Shown here one piece after another: positions 25,289 to 35,572 of a stretch of DNA of 64,000 nucleotides (position 1 is its first letter; each line of letters starts with the position of its first letter). The notes under the pieces are model-generated. The model saw nothing but the letters and a program-made list of their open reading frames with translations. It did no database searches and was not told the origin of the DNA. This DNA comes from Achromobacter sp. AONIH1 (lineage in GTDB: Bacteria; Pseudomonadota; Gammaproteobacteria; Burkholderiales; Burkholderiaceae_B), in contig NZ_CP026124.1 of assembly GCF_002902905.1 (NCBI RefSeq), positions 1,488,001 to 1,552,000 on the forward strand, read 5' to 3'. The position numbers and the translations under genes were made by a program.

Positions 25289-26149
25289 CTAGCCCCGGTT
25301 GCGCAAGGTACGGGCGGCGTCGGCCAGTTCGCCCGCCGTCAGGCCGATGGGGCCGATGCCGTTCATGACCAGGGCGTCCGCCGCCGCGCCGTGCAGCCAG
25401 ACCGCGCCCGCGACGGCCTGCTCCAGCGGCAGGCCTTGGGCGATCAGCGATCCCAGCATGCCCGCCAATACGTCCCCGGTTCCGGCGGTCGCCAGGCCGG
25501 GATTGCCGCTGGTGTTGCGTCGCCAGCCGCCATCGGGGGCGCAGACGATGGTGCCGGCCCCCTTGAGCACGATCCAGGCGTCGTAGCGGCCAGCCAGCTG
25601 CTGGGCGGCGGTGGGCCGGTCGGCCTGTACCTGGGCGGTCGTTCGGCCGAGCAGCCGGGCCGCTTCGGCCGGATGCGGCGTCAGCACGACCGGGCCATCG
25701 CCCCAATGCGGCTCGACCTGGCCGCGCGCCAGCAGGTTCAGGCCATCGGCGTCCAGCACCAGCGGGGCCTGGCCGCGCCGGGCAAACAGGCGCGCCAGCA
25801 GATCGGCGGCCAGCGGCGAGTCGCCGATGCCGCAGCCCGCCACCCAGGTCGTCACGTTCCAGTTGCCGTCCAGCAGCGAGCGGGCGTCGCGCAGCATCAG
25901 TTCGGGTTGCAACGGGTCGCAGGGCAGGGGCGAAGCACTCTCGGCGAAGCCGACCAGCACCTTGCCGGCGCCGGTCTTGAGCGCAGCCCGCGCCGCCAGC
26001 AGCGCGGCGCCTGTCATGCCCGGGCCGCCGCCGACCACGCCGACGGTGCCGAAGCTGCCTTTGTGGCTGTCCTGCTCGCGCGGCGCGAACAGGGCGGGCA
26101 GGTCATCGCGGCGGACGGGGGCGCCGGCGGGCGGGACGGGCGTGTTCAT
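25289..26149 (-). CDS. nnrD: ADP/ATP-dependent NAD(P)H-hydrate dehydratase
   Basis: Repairs damaged NADHX/NADPHX in the cytoplasm using ADP or ATP. The 286-residue ribokinase-like domain shows [20 protein letters not shown] near the N-terminus, [15 protein letters not shown] loop (here [11 protein letters not shown]), [14 protein letters not shown], and the nucleotide-site [18 protein letters not shown]. Only the NnrD domain is present; the NnrE epimerase domain of fused forms is absent. The start at 26149 (MNTPVPP) has GGAAG nine bases upstream; an in-frame ATG at 26194 has none. A GC-rich stem (about 25240-25275) follows the stop without a T-run. Confidence 0.92.
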   Translation of the reverse strand: MNTPVPPAGAPVRRDDLPALFAPREQDSHKGSFGTVGVVGGGPGMTGAALLAARAALKTGAGKVLVGFAESASPLPCDPLQPELMLRDARSLLDGNWNVTTWVAGCGIGDSPLAADLLARLFARRGQAPLVLDADGLNLLARGQVEPHWGDGPVVLTPHPAEAARLLGRTTAQVQADRPTAAQQLAGRYDAWIVLKGAGTIVCAPDGGWRRNTSGNPGLATAGTGDVLAGMLGSLIAQGLPLEQAVAGAVWLHGAAADALVMNGIGPIGLTAGELADAARTLRNRG

Positions 26150-26249
26150 GGGCTGGGCTTCCAGGGCGGGCGGGAGCGGGACGGCTCGCGCCATCCACTA
26201 TAGTGCCCCAAAACGCGCCGGCGTCCCGCCGGCGTCACCGGAGAAGACA

Positions 26250-27083
26250 ATGACCGACATCACGCTGGAACATTACGCCGCCTACGAGTCCCTGAAGCTG
26301 CGCCGGCATCCCGGGGGCGTACTGGAGCTGATCATGGGCGCCAAGGACGGCCTGCCCGGCAAGCTGTCCACCGCTGACGACCGCATGCACCGCGAGCTGG
26401 CCGACATCTGGCGCGATATCGATACCGATCCGGATACGCGCGTGGTGGTGATTCGCGGCGAGGGCAAGGGCTTTTCCGGCGGCGGCGACCTGGGGCTGGT
26501 GCAGCAGATGGCCGACGATTTCGACGTGCGCGCCCGCGTCTGGCGCGAGGCCCGCGACCTGGTCTACAACATCATCAACTGCAACAAGCCCATCGTTTCC
26601 GCCATGCACGGCGCGGCGGTGGGCGCCGGCCTGGTGGCCGGGCTGCTTGCCGACATCTCCATCGCCGCGCGCAACGCACGCATCATCGACGGCCATACCC
26701 GCTTGGGCGTGGCGGCCGGCGACCACGCGGCCATTGTCTGGCCGCTGCTGTGCGGCATGGCCAAGGCCAAGTACTACCTGATGCTGTGCGAGACCGTGTC
26801 CGGCGAGGAAGCCGAGCGCATCGGCCTGGTGTCGCTGTGCGTGGACGAGGCCGAGCTGATCGCCAAGGCTTTCGAAGTGGCCAACAAGCTGGCCGCCGGC
26901 TCGCAGACCGCGATCCGCTGGACCAAGTATTCGCTGAACAACTGGCTGCGCATGGCCGGCCCCAGCTTCGATACCTCGCTGGCACTGGAGTTCATGGGCT
27001 TTGCCGGCCCGGACGTGCGCGAAGGAATCCAGTCGCTGCGCGAGCGCCGCGCGCCGAACTTCCTGCCTGACTCGCCGTTTTGA
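26250..27083 (+). CDS. crotonase-superfamily (enoyl-CoA hydratase/isomerase-like) protein
   Basis: A 277-residue crotonase fold. The first oxyanion segment is [19 protein letters not shown] and the second is [20 protein letters not shown]. The usual catalytic Glu pair of enoyl-CoA hydratase is not seen: the region normally GGGxE is GAGLVAG, and the later position reads [18 protein letters not shown], with Asp where hydratases carry Pro-Gly-Gly. It may catalyse another crotonase reaction such as isomerisation, hydrolysis or decarboxylation. GGAGAAGACA precedes the ATG at 26250. It is convergent with the next crotonase gene. Confidence 0.8.
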   Translation: MTDITLEHYAAYESLKLRRHPGGVLELIMGAKDGLPGKLSTADDRMHRELADIWRDIDTDPDTRVVVIRGEGKGFSGGGDLGLVQQMADDFDVRARVWREARDLVYNIINCNKPIVSAMHGAAVGAGLVAGLLADISIAARNARIIDGHTRLGVAAGDHAAIVWPLLCGMAKAKYYLMLCETVSGEEAERIGLVSLCVDEAELIAKAFEVANKLAAGSQTAIRWTKYSLNNWLRMAGPSFDTSLALEFMGFAGPDVREGIQSLRERRAPNFLPDSPF

Positions 27084-27105
27084 GCCCGGCGTTGGCGCCG
27101 TCCAC

Positions 27106-27846
27106 CTACTTCTTGAAGAACCGTGCGAACGCCGCCTGGGCCTCCTCGGTGGCGAGCCGCGCGCGGAACTGCTCGGCTTCATAGTCCAGCGTGGCCTGGA
27201 TGGCCTCGTGGTCCGGGCGCCTGAGCATGGCCTTGGTCAGCCGCAGCGCGGCCGGCGGCTGGGCCGCCAGATCGGCCGCCGTGGCCCGGGCCGCCACCAG
27301 CGCCTGGCCGGCGGGCGTGACCGTGGTGGCCAGCCCGGCTTCCAGCGCCTGGCGGGCGCCGAAGGCCTTGCCCTGCAGCAGCCATTCGGCGGCGCGGCGG
27401 GCGCCGGCCAGCCTGGGCAGCAGCAGGCTGGACGCGCCTTCCGGGCACAGGCCCAGCGCCACGAAGGGCAGGCGCAGCGTGGCGCCTTCGCCGATGTGCA
27501 CGAAATCGCAGTGCTGCAACAGCGTGACGCCGATGCCGACGGCATAGCCCTCGACGGCCGCGATGACCGGGACATCGGTCGTCGTCAGCGCGCGCAGGAA
27601 GCTCATCGCGGCGCTGTCGCCCGCGCCGCGCTCGGCCTGGAAATCGCGCAGGTCGTTGCCGGCGGTGAAGTGCTCGCCGGCGCCGGTCAGGATGACCGCC
27701 GACACGGACGCGTCGGCCGACGCCCGCGCCAGCTGTTCTGTCAGCGCCGCGTAGGTGGCGTTGTCGAGCGCGTTGCGGCGCTCGGGCCTGTTGATGGTCA
27801 GGGTGAGGACCGCGCCGTCGCGGTCGATGTTCAGGCCTGCGCTCAT
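27106..27846 (-). CDS. enoyl-CoA hydratase/isomerase (delta3,delta2-enoyl-CoA isomerase-like)
   Basis: A 246-residue crotonase. It starts LNIDRDGAVLTLTINRPERR and has the oxyanion-hole segment GEHFTAGNDLRDF; the FTAGNDL wording is that of peroxisomal-type enoyl-CoA isomerases. The catalytic Glu is in ALGLCPEGASSLLLPRLAG. It lies upstream-to-downstream with the nitronate monooxygenase gene (42 bp) on the same strand, so both probably form one transcript with beta-oxidation roles on unsaturated acyl-CoAs. Confidence 0.85.
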   Translation of the reverse strand: MSAGLNIDRDGAVLTLTINRPERRNALDNATYAALTEQLARASADASVSAVILTGAGEHFTAGNDLRDFQAERGAGDSAAMSFLRALTTTDVPVIAAVEGYAVGIGVTLLQHCDFVHIGEGATLRLPFVALGLCPEGASSLLLPRLAGARRAAEWLLQGKAFGARQALEAGLATTVTPAGQALVAARATAADLAAQPPAALRLTKAMLRRPDHEAIQATLDYEAEQFRARLATEEAQAAFARFFKK

Positions 27847-27887
27847 GGCGGCGTTCTCCGGGTCGGGGGCGTTGCGTGGCGCCGTGC

Positions 27888-28880
27888 TTACGCGAAGTCC
27901 GCGCCGGCCAGGCGGGCGCGGGCCTGGGCATACTCCGCCCGCAATCTGGCGACGATCTCGCGGGTGGGCAGCACGCTGTCGATGCCGCCCACGCCCTGGC
28001 CCGCGCCCCAGATGTCCTTCCAGGGCTTGGCGCGGCCGCTGCCGAAGTTGGACGCGCCGCTGTCGGGCGCCGGCAGGTTGGCCGGATCCAGGCCGGCGGC
28101 GACGACGCTGGCTTTCAGATAGTTGCCGGGGATGCCGGTGAAGAACGGCGTGTACAGCACGTCCGAGGCGCTGGCATCGACGATGGCGGATTTGTAGCCC
28201 TCACTGGCGTTGGCTTCCTCGCTGGCGATGAAGCGCGTGCCCATGTAGGCGAAGTCCGCGCCCATGGCCTGCGCCGCCAGCACGTGTTCGCCGGTGGTGA
28301 TGGCGCCGGACAGGATCAGCGGGCCATCATAGAAGCGGCGCACCTCGGACAGCAGCGCGAAGGGGCTGAGCGTGCCGGCGTGGCCGCCCGCGCCCGCGCA
28401 GACCAGGATCAGGCCGTCCACGCCGGCTTCCAGCGCCTTTTCGGCGTGACGCAGCGTGGTGACGTCATGGAAGACCTTGCCGCCCCAGTCGTGGATGCCC
28501 TTCACCAGGTCGCCCGGTGCGCGCAGGCTGGTGATGATCAGTGGCACGCGGTGGCTGGCGCAGACGGCCAGGTCCTGTTCCAGGCGGTCGTTGGACTGGT
28601 GGATGATCTGATTGACCGCGTAGGGCGCGACCTTGGCGCCCGGATGGGCCTCGCGGTACGAGGCCAGCCCGGCCTGGATTTCGTCCAGCCAGTCGTTCAG
28701 AAGGCTTTGGGGGCGGGCGTTCAGAGCCGGAAAGGAGCCGACCACGCCGCTGGTGCATTGCGCCAGCACCAGTTTGGGATTGGACACGATGAACATCGGG
28801 GCGCTGATGACCGGCAGGGACATCTGGCCATACAAATCAGTCACGAGAGGATGGGGCATGGTGTCTACGCGTGCGTTCAT
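27888..28880 (-). CDS. nitronate monooxygenase (NPD-like FMN protein)
   Basis: A 330-residue TIM-barrel flavoprotein. The N-terminus LPVISAPMFIVSNPKLVLAQ and the glycine-rich GVVGSFPALNAR match the nitronate monooxygenase/2-nitropropane dioxygenase family; VCAGAGGHAGTLSPFALL carries the conserved His and FMN phosphate loop, and GAITTGEHVLAAQAMGADF is the second phosphate-binding segment. Members oxidise alkyl nitronates such as propionate-3-nitronate to aldehydes. It is divergent from the TetR gene; the shared region holds the operator. Actual substrate is not certain. Confidence 0.88.
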   Translation of the reverse strand: MNARVDTMPHPLVTDLYGQMSLPVISAPMFIVSNPKLVLAQCTSGVVGSFPALNARPQSLLNDWLDEIQAGLASYREAHPGAKVAPYAVNQIIHQSNDRLEQDLAVCASHRVPLIITSLRAPGDLVKGIHDWGGKVFHDVTTLRHAEKALEAGVDGLILVCAGAGGHAGTLSPFALLSEVRRFYDGPLILSGAITTGEHVLAAQAMGADFAYMGTRFIASEEANASEGYKSAIVDASASDVLYTPFFTGIPGNYLKASVVAAGLDPANLPAPDSGASNFGSGRAKPWKDIWGAGQGVGGIDSVLPTREIVARLRAEYAQARARLAGADFA

Positions 28881-28947
28881 GGGTCAGGATGGGGAGCGCG
28901 CGGGGCCGTGGAACAAACCGCTTGAGCCCTGCCGCAGGCTGTGCCTA

Positions 28948-28975
28948 TAATTACCTACCGACCGTCCGGTAATTA
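28948..28975. promoter_or_regulatory. TetR-type operator between nitronate monooxygenase and tetR genes
   Basis: Inverted repeat TAATTACC/GGTAATTA separated by 12 bp, with ACCGACCGTCCGGT at the centre. ACCGACCG-CGGT palindromes are typical of TetR regulators of acyl-CoA metabolism. The divergent gap (28881-29139) is otherwise without genes; GC falls sharply here. Confidence 0.6.
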
Positions 28976-29139
28976 ATTAATCCTTATTTAACGGCATGCG
29001 CCGAGCCGCTGTCAATCGAGGTTCGCTCGCGTCCTGATGGGCGGGCGCCGCCCGCGATTTCAGCGCGGATCGCAAGCGCGATCCCGGCCGTAGTTCCAGC
29101 CGCAACTTCTGTCCAATCGCAGTCCCAACAGGCCCTGTC

Positions 29140-29763
29140 ATGGCGCATACCGCTCCCCCCGCCCAGAAGCGCGCCCGCGCGGGCCGGCCGCCCACGCTGG
29201 CGGCGCCACGCGAACGCATCCTGGAAGAAGCCGCCAAGCTGTTCGCGCATAGCGGCTACGACGGCAGTTCGGTGGCCGACCTTGCGGCGGCGCTGGGCGT
29301 GTCCAAGGCCGCCATCTATCACTACTTCACCACCAAGCAGGACATCTACGACGCCATCATCCTGGCGGTGCTGGAAGGCCTGACGCGGCATGTCGGCCAG
29401 GCGTTGGACCAGGCGGCGAGCCCGGCCGAGCGGCTGCGCGCCTTCATGCTGGGCCATGCACGCTATTTCGAACGGCACCACGCCGAATTCGTCACCATGC
29501 TGATCGGCTATTCCGGCATGGCGCTGCCCGAGCGCGAGGACGCCGCGCGCCTGCGCGACGGCTACGAGAAGCGCCTGCGCGCAGTGATCGCGCAAGGCGT
29601 GGCCGAGGGCGTGTTCCGGCCGCTGGACGTGGCGGCCACCGGCCGCGCGGTGCTGTCCATGCTGAACTGGATGGTGCGCTGGTACAAACCCGGCATGGGC
29701 GATGACGCCGAAACCATCGCCGCCGGCTATTACGAATTACTGGTCGGCGGCATGCGCGCCTGA
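29140..29763 (+). CDS. TetR-family transcriptional regulator
   Basis: A 207-residue TetR protein with the N-terminal helix-turn-helix ERILEEAAKLFAHSGYDGSS, VADLAAALGVSKAAIYHYF and TTKQDIYDAII, and a C-terminal ligand domain without obvious motifs. The regulator precedes acyl-CoA dehydrogenase by 40 bp and diverges from nitronate monooxygenase and an enoyl-CoA isomerase, so it probably represses this acyl-CoA gene group until an acyl-CoA binds. A matching palindrome lies 165 bp upstream. Confidence 0.9.
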   Translation: MAHTAPPAQKRARAGRPPTLAAPRERILEEAAKLFAHSGYDGSSVADLAAALGVSKAAIYHYFTTKQDIYDAIILAVLEGLTRHVGQALDQAASPAERLRAFMLGHARYFERHHAEFVTMLIGYSGMALPEREDAARLRDGYEKRLRAVIAQGVAEGVFRPLDVAATGRAVLSMLNWMVRWYKPGMGDDAETIAAGYYELLVGGMRA

Positions 29764-29803
29764 GCGCCGTCGCCCACCCGGACCCCTGGAAGAGACCCTG
29801 ATC

Positions 29804-30952
<1,149 letters not shown>

Positions 30953-31213
30953 ACTTGCGGCGATCCTGGCGCGGGGCGGCGGGCGGATGCGCCGGTGGTC
31001 CGGCCAGCGTCCGTCGCGTCGACAGGTCCCGGCCGCCGCGTCCCGTCGATGCCGGCTAAAGGCTAATATCCTGCTAGCCCGACGACGAATCGCAAGGCCC
31101 GCAAGGCGGTGCGGCGCGAGCGCCGGCCAGCCGCCGGCATGACGGAATCCCCGCCCGGCCCGCAGTGCAGCGCGGACCGGACGTTTTCATTTTTGAATGA
31201 GCGTAGAGATCAG

Positions 31214-32443
31214 ATGTCGCAACGTCCCGCCCCTCTCACCGGCATCCGCGTGCTGGACCTGACCCGCGTGCTGGCCGGCCCCTGGTGCACCCAGAACCTG
31301 GCCGACCTCGGCGCCGAAGTCATCAAGATCGAACGCCCGGGATCGGGCGACGATACCCGCGCCTGGGGGCCTCCGTACCTGAAGGACGCGGCCGGCAATG
31401 ACACCAGCGAGGCGGCTTACTACCTGTCGGCCAACCGCAACAAGCTGTCGGTGGCGCTGGACATCGCCTCGCCGCGCGGCGCCGAGCTGGTGCGCGAGCT
31501 GGCGCTGCAAAGCGACATCCTGGTCGAGAACTTCAAGGTCGGCGGCCTGGCCAAGTACGGGCTGGACTACGACAGCCTGAAGGAACTGAATCCGCGCCTG
31601 ATCTACTGCTCCATCACCGGCTTCGGCCAGACCGGCCCCTATGCCAGCCGCCCCGGCTATGACTTCATGATCCAGGGCATGGGCGGCTTGATGAGCATCA
31701 CCGGCGAACGCGACGACCTGCCCGGCGGCGGTCCGCAGAAGGCGGGCGTGGCGGTGGCCGACCTGATGACCGGCATGTATTCCACCGTCGGCATCCTGGC
31801 GGCGCTGCACGAGCGCAGCAGGAGCGGCCTGGGCCAGCACGTGGACATGGCGCTGCTGGACTGCCAGGTGGCCATGCTGGCCAACCAGAACCTGAACTAC
31901 ATGACCTCCGGCAAGGCGCCGCGCCGCGCCGGCAACGCGCACCAGAACCTGGTGCCCTATCAGGTCTTCGCCGCCAGCGATGGCCACCTGATCGTGGCCG
32001 TGGGCAACGACAGCCAGTTCCGCAATTACTGTGGCGTCATCGGCCTGCCCGAGCTGTCCGCCGATCCGCGCTTCTCGACCAATCCGCAGCGCGTGAAGAA
32101 CCGCGAGGAACTGGTGCCGCTGCTGGCCGAGCGCATGGCCACGGGCGCGCGCGACCACTGGCTGGCCGCGCTGGAAGGCGTGGGCGTGCCGGCCGGTCCG
32201 ATCAACACGCTGGACCAGGTCTACGAAGATCCGCAGGTGCTGGCGCGCGGCATGAAGCGCGAGCTGCCGCATCCGGCCGCCGGCAAGGTGCCCATGGCCG
32301 CCAGCCCGCTGAAGCTGTCCGGCAGTCCTGTCGAGTATCGCCGCGCCCCGCCCATGCTCGGCGAGCACACGGCGCAGGTGCTGTCCGAGAAGCTGGGCCT
32401 GTCGGCCGATGAAATCCAGGCGCTGGCGCAGGGCCAGGCCTGA
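31214..32443 (+). CDS. CaiB/BaiF-family CoA-transferase
   Basis: A 409-residue class III CoA-transferase. The opening GIRVLDLTRVLAGPWCTQNL, ADLGAEVIKIERPGSGDDTR and the active-site Asp in GQHVDMALLDCQVAML (about residue 214) are family hallmarks; the interlocked dimer transfers CoA between carboxylic acids. The ATG at 31214 is preceded by GTAGAGATCAG. Between it and the acyl-CoA dehydrogenase is a 260-bp gap with a TAATAT hexamer at 31064 that might be a promoter. Substrate is presumably a short or branched acid in this degradation group. Confidence 0.92.
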   Translation: MSQRPAPLTGIRVLDLTRVLAGPWCTQNLADLGAEVIKIERPGSGDDTRAWGPPYLKDAAGNDTSEAAYYLSANRNKLSVALDIASPRGAELVRELALQSDILVENFKVGGLAKYGLDYDSLKELNPRLIYCSITGFGQTGPYASRPGYDFMIQGMGGLMSITGERDDLPGGGPQKAGVAVADLMTGMYSTVGILAALHERSRSGLGQHVDMALLDCQVAMLANQNLNYMTSGKAPRRAGNAHQNLVPYQVFAASDGHLIVAVGNDSQFRNYCGVIGLPELSADPRFSTNPQRVKNREELVPLLAERMATGARDHWLAALEGVGVPAGPINTLDQVYEDPQVLARGMKRELPHPAAGKVPMAASPLKLSGSPVEYRRAPPMLGEHTAQVLSEKLGLSADEIQALAQGQA

Positions 32444-32571
32444 CATTCCCGCGCGGCCGCGTCGCGGGCATCGTGCCTGCCCGGCGCGGCGCGCGGCGGT
32501 CATGGTCCCCGCCGCAAGCCATCCACATATCCAATCACCCAGATCGTCCATATAGAGGCAGGAGAGCGTTC

Positions 32572-34095
32572 ATGAAGGAGATTCAAACCATCGGCGTCGT
32601 GGGCGCCGGGGCCATGGGGCGCGGCATCGCGCAGATCGCGGCGCAGGCCGGGTTGCGCGTGCGCCTGTACGACACCAGCGCGGAAGCTGTTGCGTCGGCG
32701 CGCGAAGCGCTGCGCCAGACCTGGGACAAGCTGGCGCAGAAGGGCAAGCTCGGCGCCGCCGACGCCCAGGCCGCGCTCGAGCGCGTGGTCGCGGCCGGCG
32801 CGCTGTCCGACATGGCGGACTGCCAGTTGGTGGTCGAGGCCATCGTCGAGCGCCTGGACGTCAAGCGCGACCTGTTCGCGGCGCTGGAAGGCGTGGTGGC
32901 CGAGGACTGCATCCTGGCTTCGAACACGTCCTCGCTGTCCATCACCGCCATCGCTGCGGCCTGCAAGCGCCCGCAGCGCGTGGCCGGTTATCACTTCTTC
33001 AACCCGGTGGCGCTGATGAAGGTGGTGGAAGTGATCGACGGCCTGCGCAGCGCGCCGGAAGTCGGCGACGCGCTGGCCGAGCTGGCCCGACGCATGGGCC
33101 ACACGCCGGTGCGCGCCAAGGACATGCCCGGCTTCATCGTCAACCATGCCGGTCGCGGCATGAATACCGAAGGCCTGCGCGTGGCGCAGGAGGCCGTGGC
33201 CAGCTTCGCCCAGGTCGACGCCATCATGCGCGAGCAGGCCGGTTTCCGCATGGGCCCGTTCGAGCTGCTGGACCTGACCGCGCTGGACGTGTCGCATCCG
33301 GTGATGGAATCCATCTACCGCCAGTTCTACGACGAGACGCGCTTCCGTCCCTCGCCCATCACCGCCGTGCGCCTGGCCGGCGGCCTGATCGGCCGCAAGG
33401 CCGGCGAAGGCTTCTACACCTATGTCGACGGCCAGAAGCAGGTGCCGGCCGAAACGCCCGCGCCGGCCCTGCCGCAGAACCTGAAGATCTGGGTCAGCCC
33501 CAAGCATCCCGAAGGCTATGCGCGCGCCACCGCGCTGCTGGAAAAGCTGGGCGCACCGCTGATCTCCGGCTCCACGCCGGCGGCCGACGCGCTCATCATC
33601 GTCACGCCTTACGGCGAGGACGTGTCCACCGCCGTCTCGGCGCAGGGCCTGGATCCGGCCCGCAGCGTGGGCCTGGACACGCTGTATGCGCTGGACGGCG
33701 CCAAGCGCCGCAGCCTGATGCTGTCGCCGGCCACGCAACCGCAGTGGCGCGACGCGGCCCATGCCGCGCTGGCCGCCGACGGCGTGCCGGTCACCGTGAT
33801 CCAGGATTCGCCGGGCTTCGTCGCGCAGCGCATCGTGGCCACCATCGTCAACATCGCCTGCGACATCGCGCAGCAGCAGATCGCCACGCCGGAGGACATC
33901 GACCGCGCCGTGACGCTGGGCCTGGGCTATCCGACGGGTCCGCTGGCGCTGGGCGACGCGCTGGGCGCGACGCGCATCCTGGAAGTGCTCAAGAACATCG
34001 AGCGCGTCACCGGCGACCAGCGCTATCGTCCCAGCCTGTGGCTGCAACGCCGCGTGCAACTGGGCATGTCGCTGCTGGAGCCGGCGGCGGCCTGA
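32572..34095 (+). CDS. 3-hydroxyacyl-CoA dehydrogenase (PaaH-like, two-domain repeat)
   Basis: A 507-residue NAD-dependent enzyme. The N-terminal Rossmann domain begins IGVVGAGAMGRGIAQIAAQA; SNTSSLSITAIAAACKRPQR and YHFFNPVALMKVVEVI hold the catalytic His and substrate loop. A second, degenerate 3HCDH domain spans about 300-500 (ISGSTPAADALIIVTPYGED, VIQDSPGFVAQRIVATIVNI). This size and duplicate C-terminal domain match PaaH/3-hydroxybutyryl-CoA dehydrogenases. GGAG lies seven bases before the ATG. Ends at a terminator shared with the convergent cytochrome gene. Confidence 0.92.
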   Translation: MKEIQTIGVVGAGAMGRGIAQIAAQAGLRVRLYDTSAEAVASAREALRQTWDKLAQKGKLGAADAQAALERVVAAGALSDMADCQLVVEAIVERLDVKRDLFAALEGVVAEDCILASNTSSLSITAIAAACKRPQRVAGYHFFNPVALMKVVEVIDGLRSAPEVGDALAELARRMGHTPVRAKDMPGFIVNHAGRGMNTEGLRVAQEAVASFAQVDAIMREQAGFRMGPFELLDLTALDVSHPVMESIYRQFYDETRFRPSPITAVRLAGGLIGRKAGEGFYTYVDGQKQVPAETPAPALPQNLKIWVSPKHPEGYARATALLEKLGAPLISGSTPAADALIIVTPYGEDVSTAVSAQGLDPARSVGLDTLYALDGAKRRSLMLSPATQPQWRDAAHAALAADGVPVTVIQDSPGFVAQRIVATIVNIACDIAQQQIATPEDIDRAVTLGLGYPTGPLALGDALGATRILEVLKNIERVTGDQRYRPSLWLQRRVQLGMSLLEPAAA

Positions 34096-34222
34096 TGGGC
34101 AGCGCATCGGCCCGCGCGCGCAAGCACGGGTCGATGCAACGAGGCGCCTGCACCGCGCCCGCGCGGGAAAGGACGTCGGCATTGTCGCGATTGACGCCGA
34201 TGGCTTCCGGCGCCTGCCCACG

Positions 34223-34254
34223 AAAAAGCCCCTTGGTATTCCAAGGGGCTTTTT
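34223..34254. terminator. bidirectional rho-independent terminator
   Basis: Perfect 14-bp stem AAAAAGCCCCTTGG/CCAAGGGGCTTTTT with a TATT loop, between the convergent hydroxyacyl-CoA dehydrogenase and cytochrome c genes. T-runs occur on both strands, so it can stop both transcripts. Confidence 0.92.
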
Positions 34255-34281
34255 GTCGTGCCGAGGGGGCGGATCAGAGGA

Positions 34282-35196
34282 TCACTTGGCCGCGTCCACC
34301 ATGTATTGCACGGCCGCGCGGATATCTTCTTCGGTGGCGGTGGCCGCGCCGCCCTTGGGCGGCATGGGCGGCTTGCCCTGCATGGCGATCTTCACCATCG
34401 CGTCCATGCCGGTCTTGATGTAGGGCTCCCAGGCGGCCTTGTCGCCGAACTTGGGCGCGTTGGCCACGCCGGTGGCGTGACAGGCGAAGCAGACGCTCTT
34501 ATAGAGCTTTTCGCCGGCCGGGTTGACGGCGGCCTGTTGCGGCGCGGGCGCAGCAGCGGCGGGGGCGGGCGCTGCGGCTGCGGGAGCCGCGACGGCCGGG
34601 GCGGCAGCGGCAGGAGCCGGCGCGGCGGGGGCCGGAGCAGCAGCGGCCGGAGCAGCGGCTTCTTCCTTCTTCGCGCCTTCCTCGGCCGGCGCGGCCGGTT
34701 CGGGCAGCGAGGCGCCGGACTTGTTGGCCATGTAGACCACGGCGCGCGCCACTTCGTAGTCGCTCAGCGTGGGATTGCCGCCCTTGGCGGGCATGCCGCC
34801 CTTGCCATGCAGCGCGACGTTCAGCAGGGACTCGTAGCCGGCCTTGATGAAAGGCGCCCAGGCGGCGTTGTCGCCGATCTTGGGAGCGCCCGCCACGCCG
34901 GCGGTATGACAGGCCGTACAGACGGCGGCGAAGACCTGTTCTCCGGTCTTGAAGACCTTGGGCGCGTTGGCGTCGACCAGCTCGAAGCCGGCGACAGGGG
35001 CAATGCGCTTGGTGACGGCTTCAGGCGTCAGGGTGTCCGAGCCGGCGCCGACCTTGGTGCCGGAGACGACCATGTTCACCAGTAGGATGATGATCCCGAT
35101 CGGCACCACGAACGCCAGTATGGCCGTGACGATCAGTTGCTTGGGGGTCTTGATGGGGGAGGAATGCTCTTCTATGTGTTCCTGCTGGTTGCTCAT
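34282..35196 (-). CDS. membrane-anchored di-haem cytochrome c (cytochrome c5 family)
   Basis: A 304-residue protein with a cytoplasmic N-terminus, one transmembrane helix (about 21-44, LIVTAILAFVVPIGIIILLV), and two periplasmic cytochrome c5-like domains. Haem motifs are CTACH (93-97) and CFACH (236-240), each followed by GxPKxGDxAAW and a GGMPAKGG or PPMPPKGG Met ligand loop. An Ala/Pro-rich linker (about 165-222) joins the domains. It probably carries electrons between the cytochrome bc1 complex and an oxidase. The start at 35196 (MSNQQEH) has AGGA eight bases upstream; a Met five codons earlier is possible. Confidence 0.9.
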   Translation of the reverse strand: MSNQQEHIEEHSSPIKTPKQLIVTAILAFVVPIGIIILLVNMVVSGTKVGAGSDTLTPEAVTKRIAPVAGFELVDANAPKVFKTGEQVFAAVCTACHTAGVAGAPKIGDNAAWAPFIKAGYESLLNVALHGKGGMPAKGGNPTLSDYEVARAVVYMANKSGASLPEPAAPAEEGAKKEEAAAPAAAAPAPAAPAPAAAAPAVAAPAAAAPAPAAAAPAPQQAAVNPAGEKLYKSVCFACHATGVANAPKFGDKAAWEPYIKTGMDAMVKIAMQGKPPMPPKGGAATATEEDIRAAVQYMVDAAK

Positions 35197-35409
35197 GACC
35201 AAATCCTGCAAACGGGTACCGGGGCGCCTGGTGGCGGCAACAGAGAAAGATCAGTACTGCACATTCGGGCGGCGAACAGCGGATCGCCCAGCAAGCAAAC
35301 GCTGGATTATATAACGGTGTCATGGACGCCCGTCCAATGGATCGGGCCGGGTTTTCGAGCAGTTTGCGCGGGGATTTGATCTATTTCATGCACGCTGCTC
35401 AAACTTGGG

Positions 35410-35415
35410 TACAAT
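35410..35415 (+). promoter_or_regulatory. -10 element of the tRNA-Arg promoter
   Basis: TACAAT lies 17 bp before the mature tRNA 5' end, a normal position for a short-leader tRNA promoter. The -35 (TTTCAT at 35384-35389) is weak. Confidence 0.4.
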
Positions 35416-35432
35416 ACCGCCTCCCTTGCGCT

Positions 35433-35507
35433 GCGCCCGTAGTTCAATGGATAGAATGAGAGTTTCCGAAGCTCTTGATACAGGTTCGATTCCTGTCGGG
35501 CGCGCCA
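35433..35507 (+). tRNA. tRNA-Arg (anticodon CCG)
   Basis: A full cloverleaf can be drawn: acceptor GCGCCCG/CGGGCGC, D-stem GTTC/GAAT, anticodon stem AGAGT/GCTCT with loop TTCCGAA (anticodon CCG, reading CGG codons), T-stem ACAGG/CCTGT with loop TTCGATT, discriminator G and an encoded CCA. The variable loop is four bases. Length 75 nt. Confidence 0.95.
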
Positions 35508-35530
35508 CCATTTCATTTCCAATGCCAGGC

Positions 35531-35572
35531 GTGATGCGCAATTTGTGATGCGCAATTCGTGACGCGCAATTG
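35531..35572. repeat. three imperfect 14-bp tandem repeats downstream of tRNA-Arg
   Basis: GTGATGCGCAATTT, GTGATGCGCAATTC and GTGACGCGCAATTG follow each other directly, 24 bp after the tRNA. The rest of the 35508-36111 gap has no convincing gene; open frames on both strands there lack ribosome sites and family features. GC drops between about 35870 and 36010. Confidence 0.75.

Noticed and set aside
34523..34735. Ala/Gly-rich plus-strand open frame
   Set aside because: It is the antisense of the cytochrome's Ala/Pro linker.
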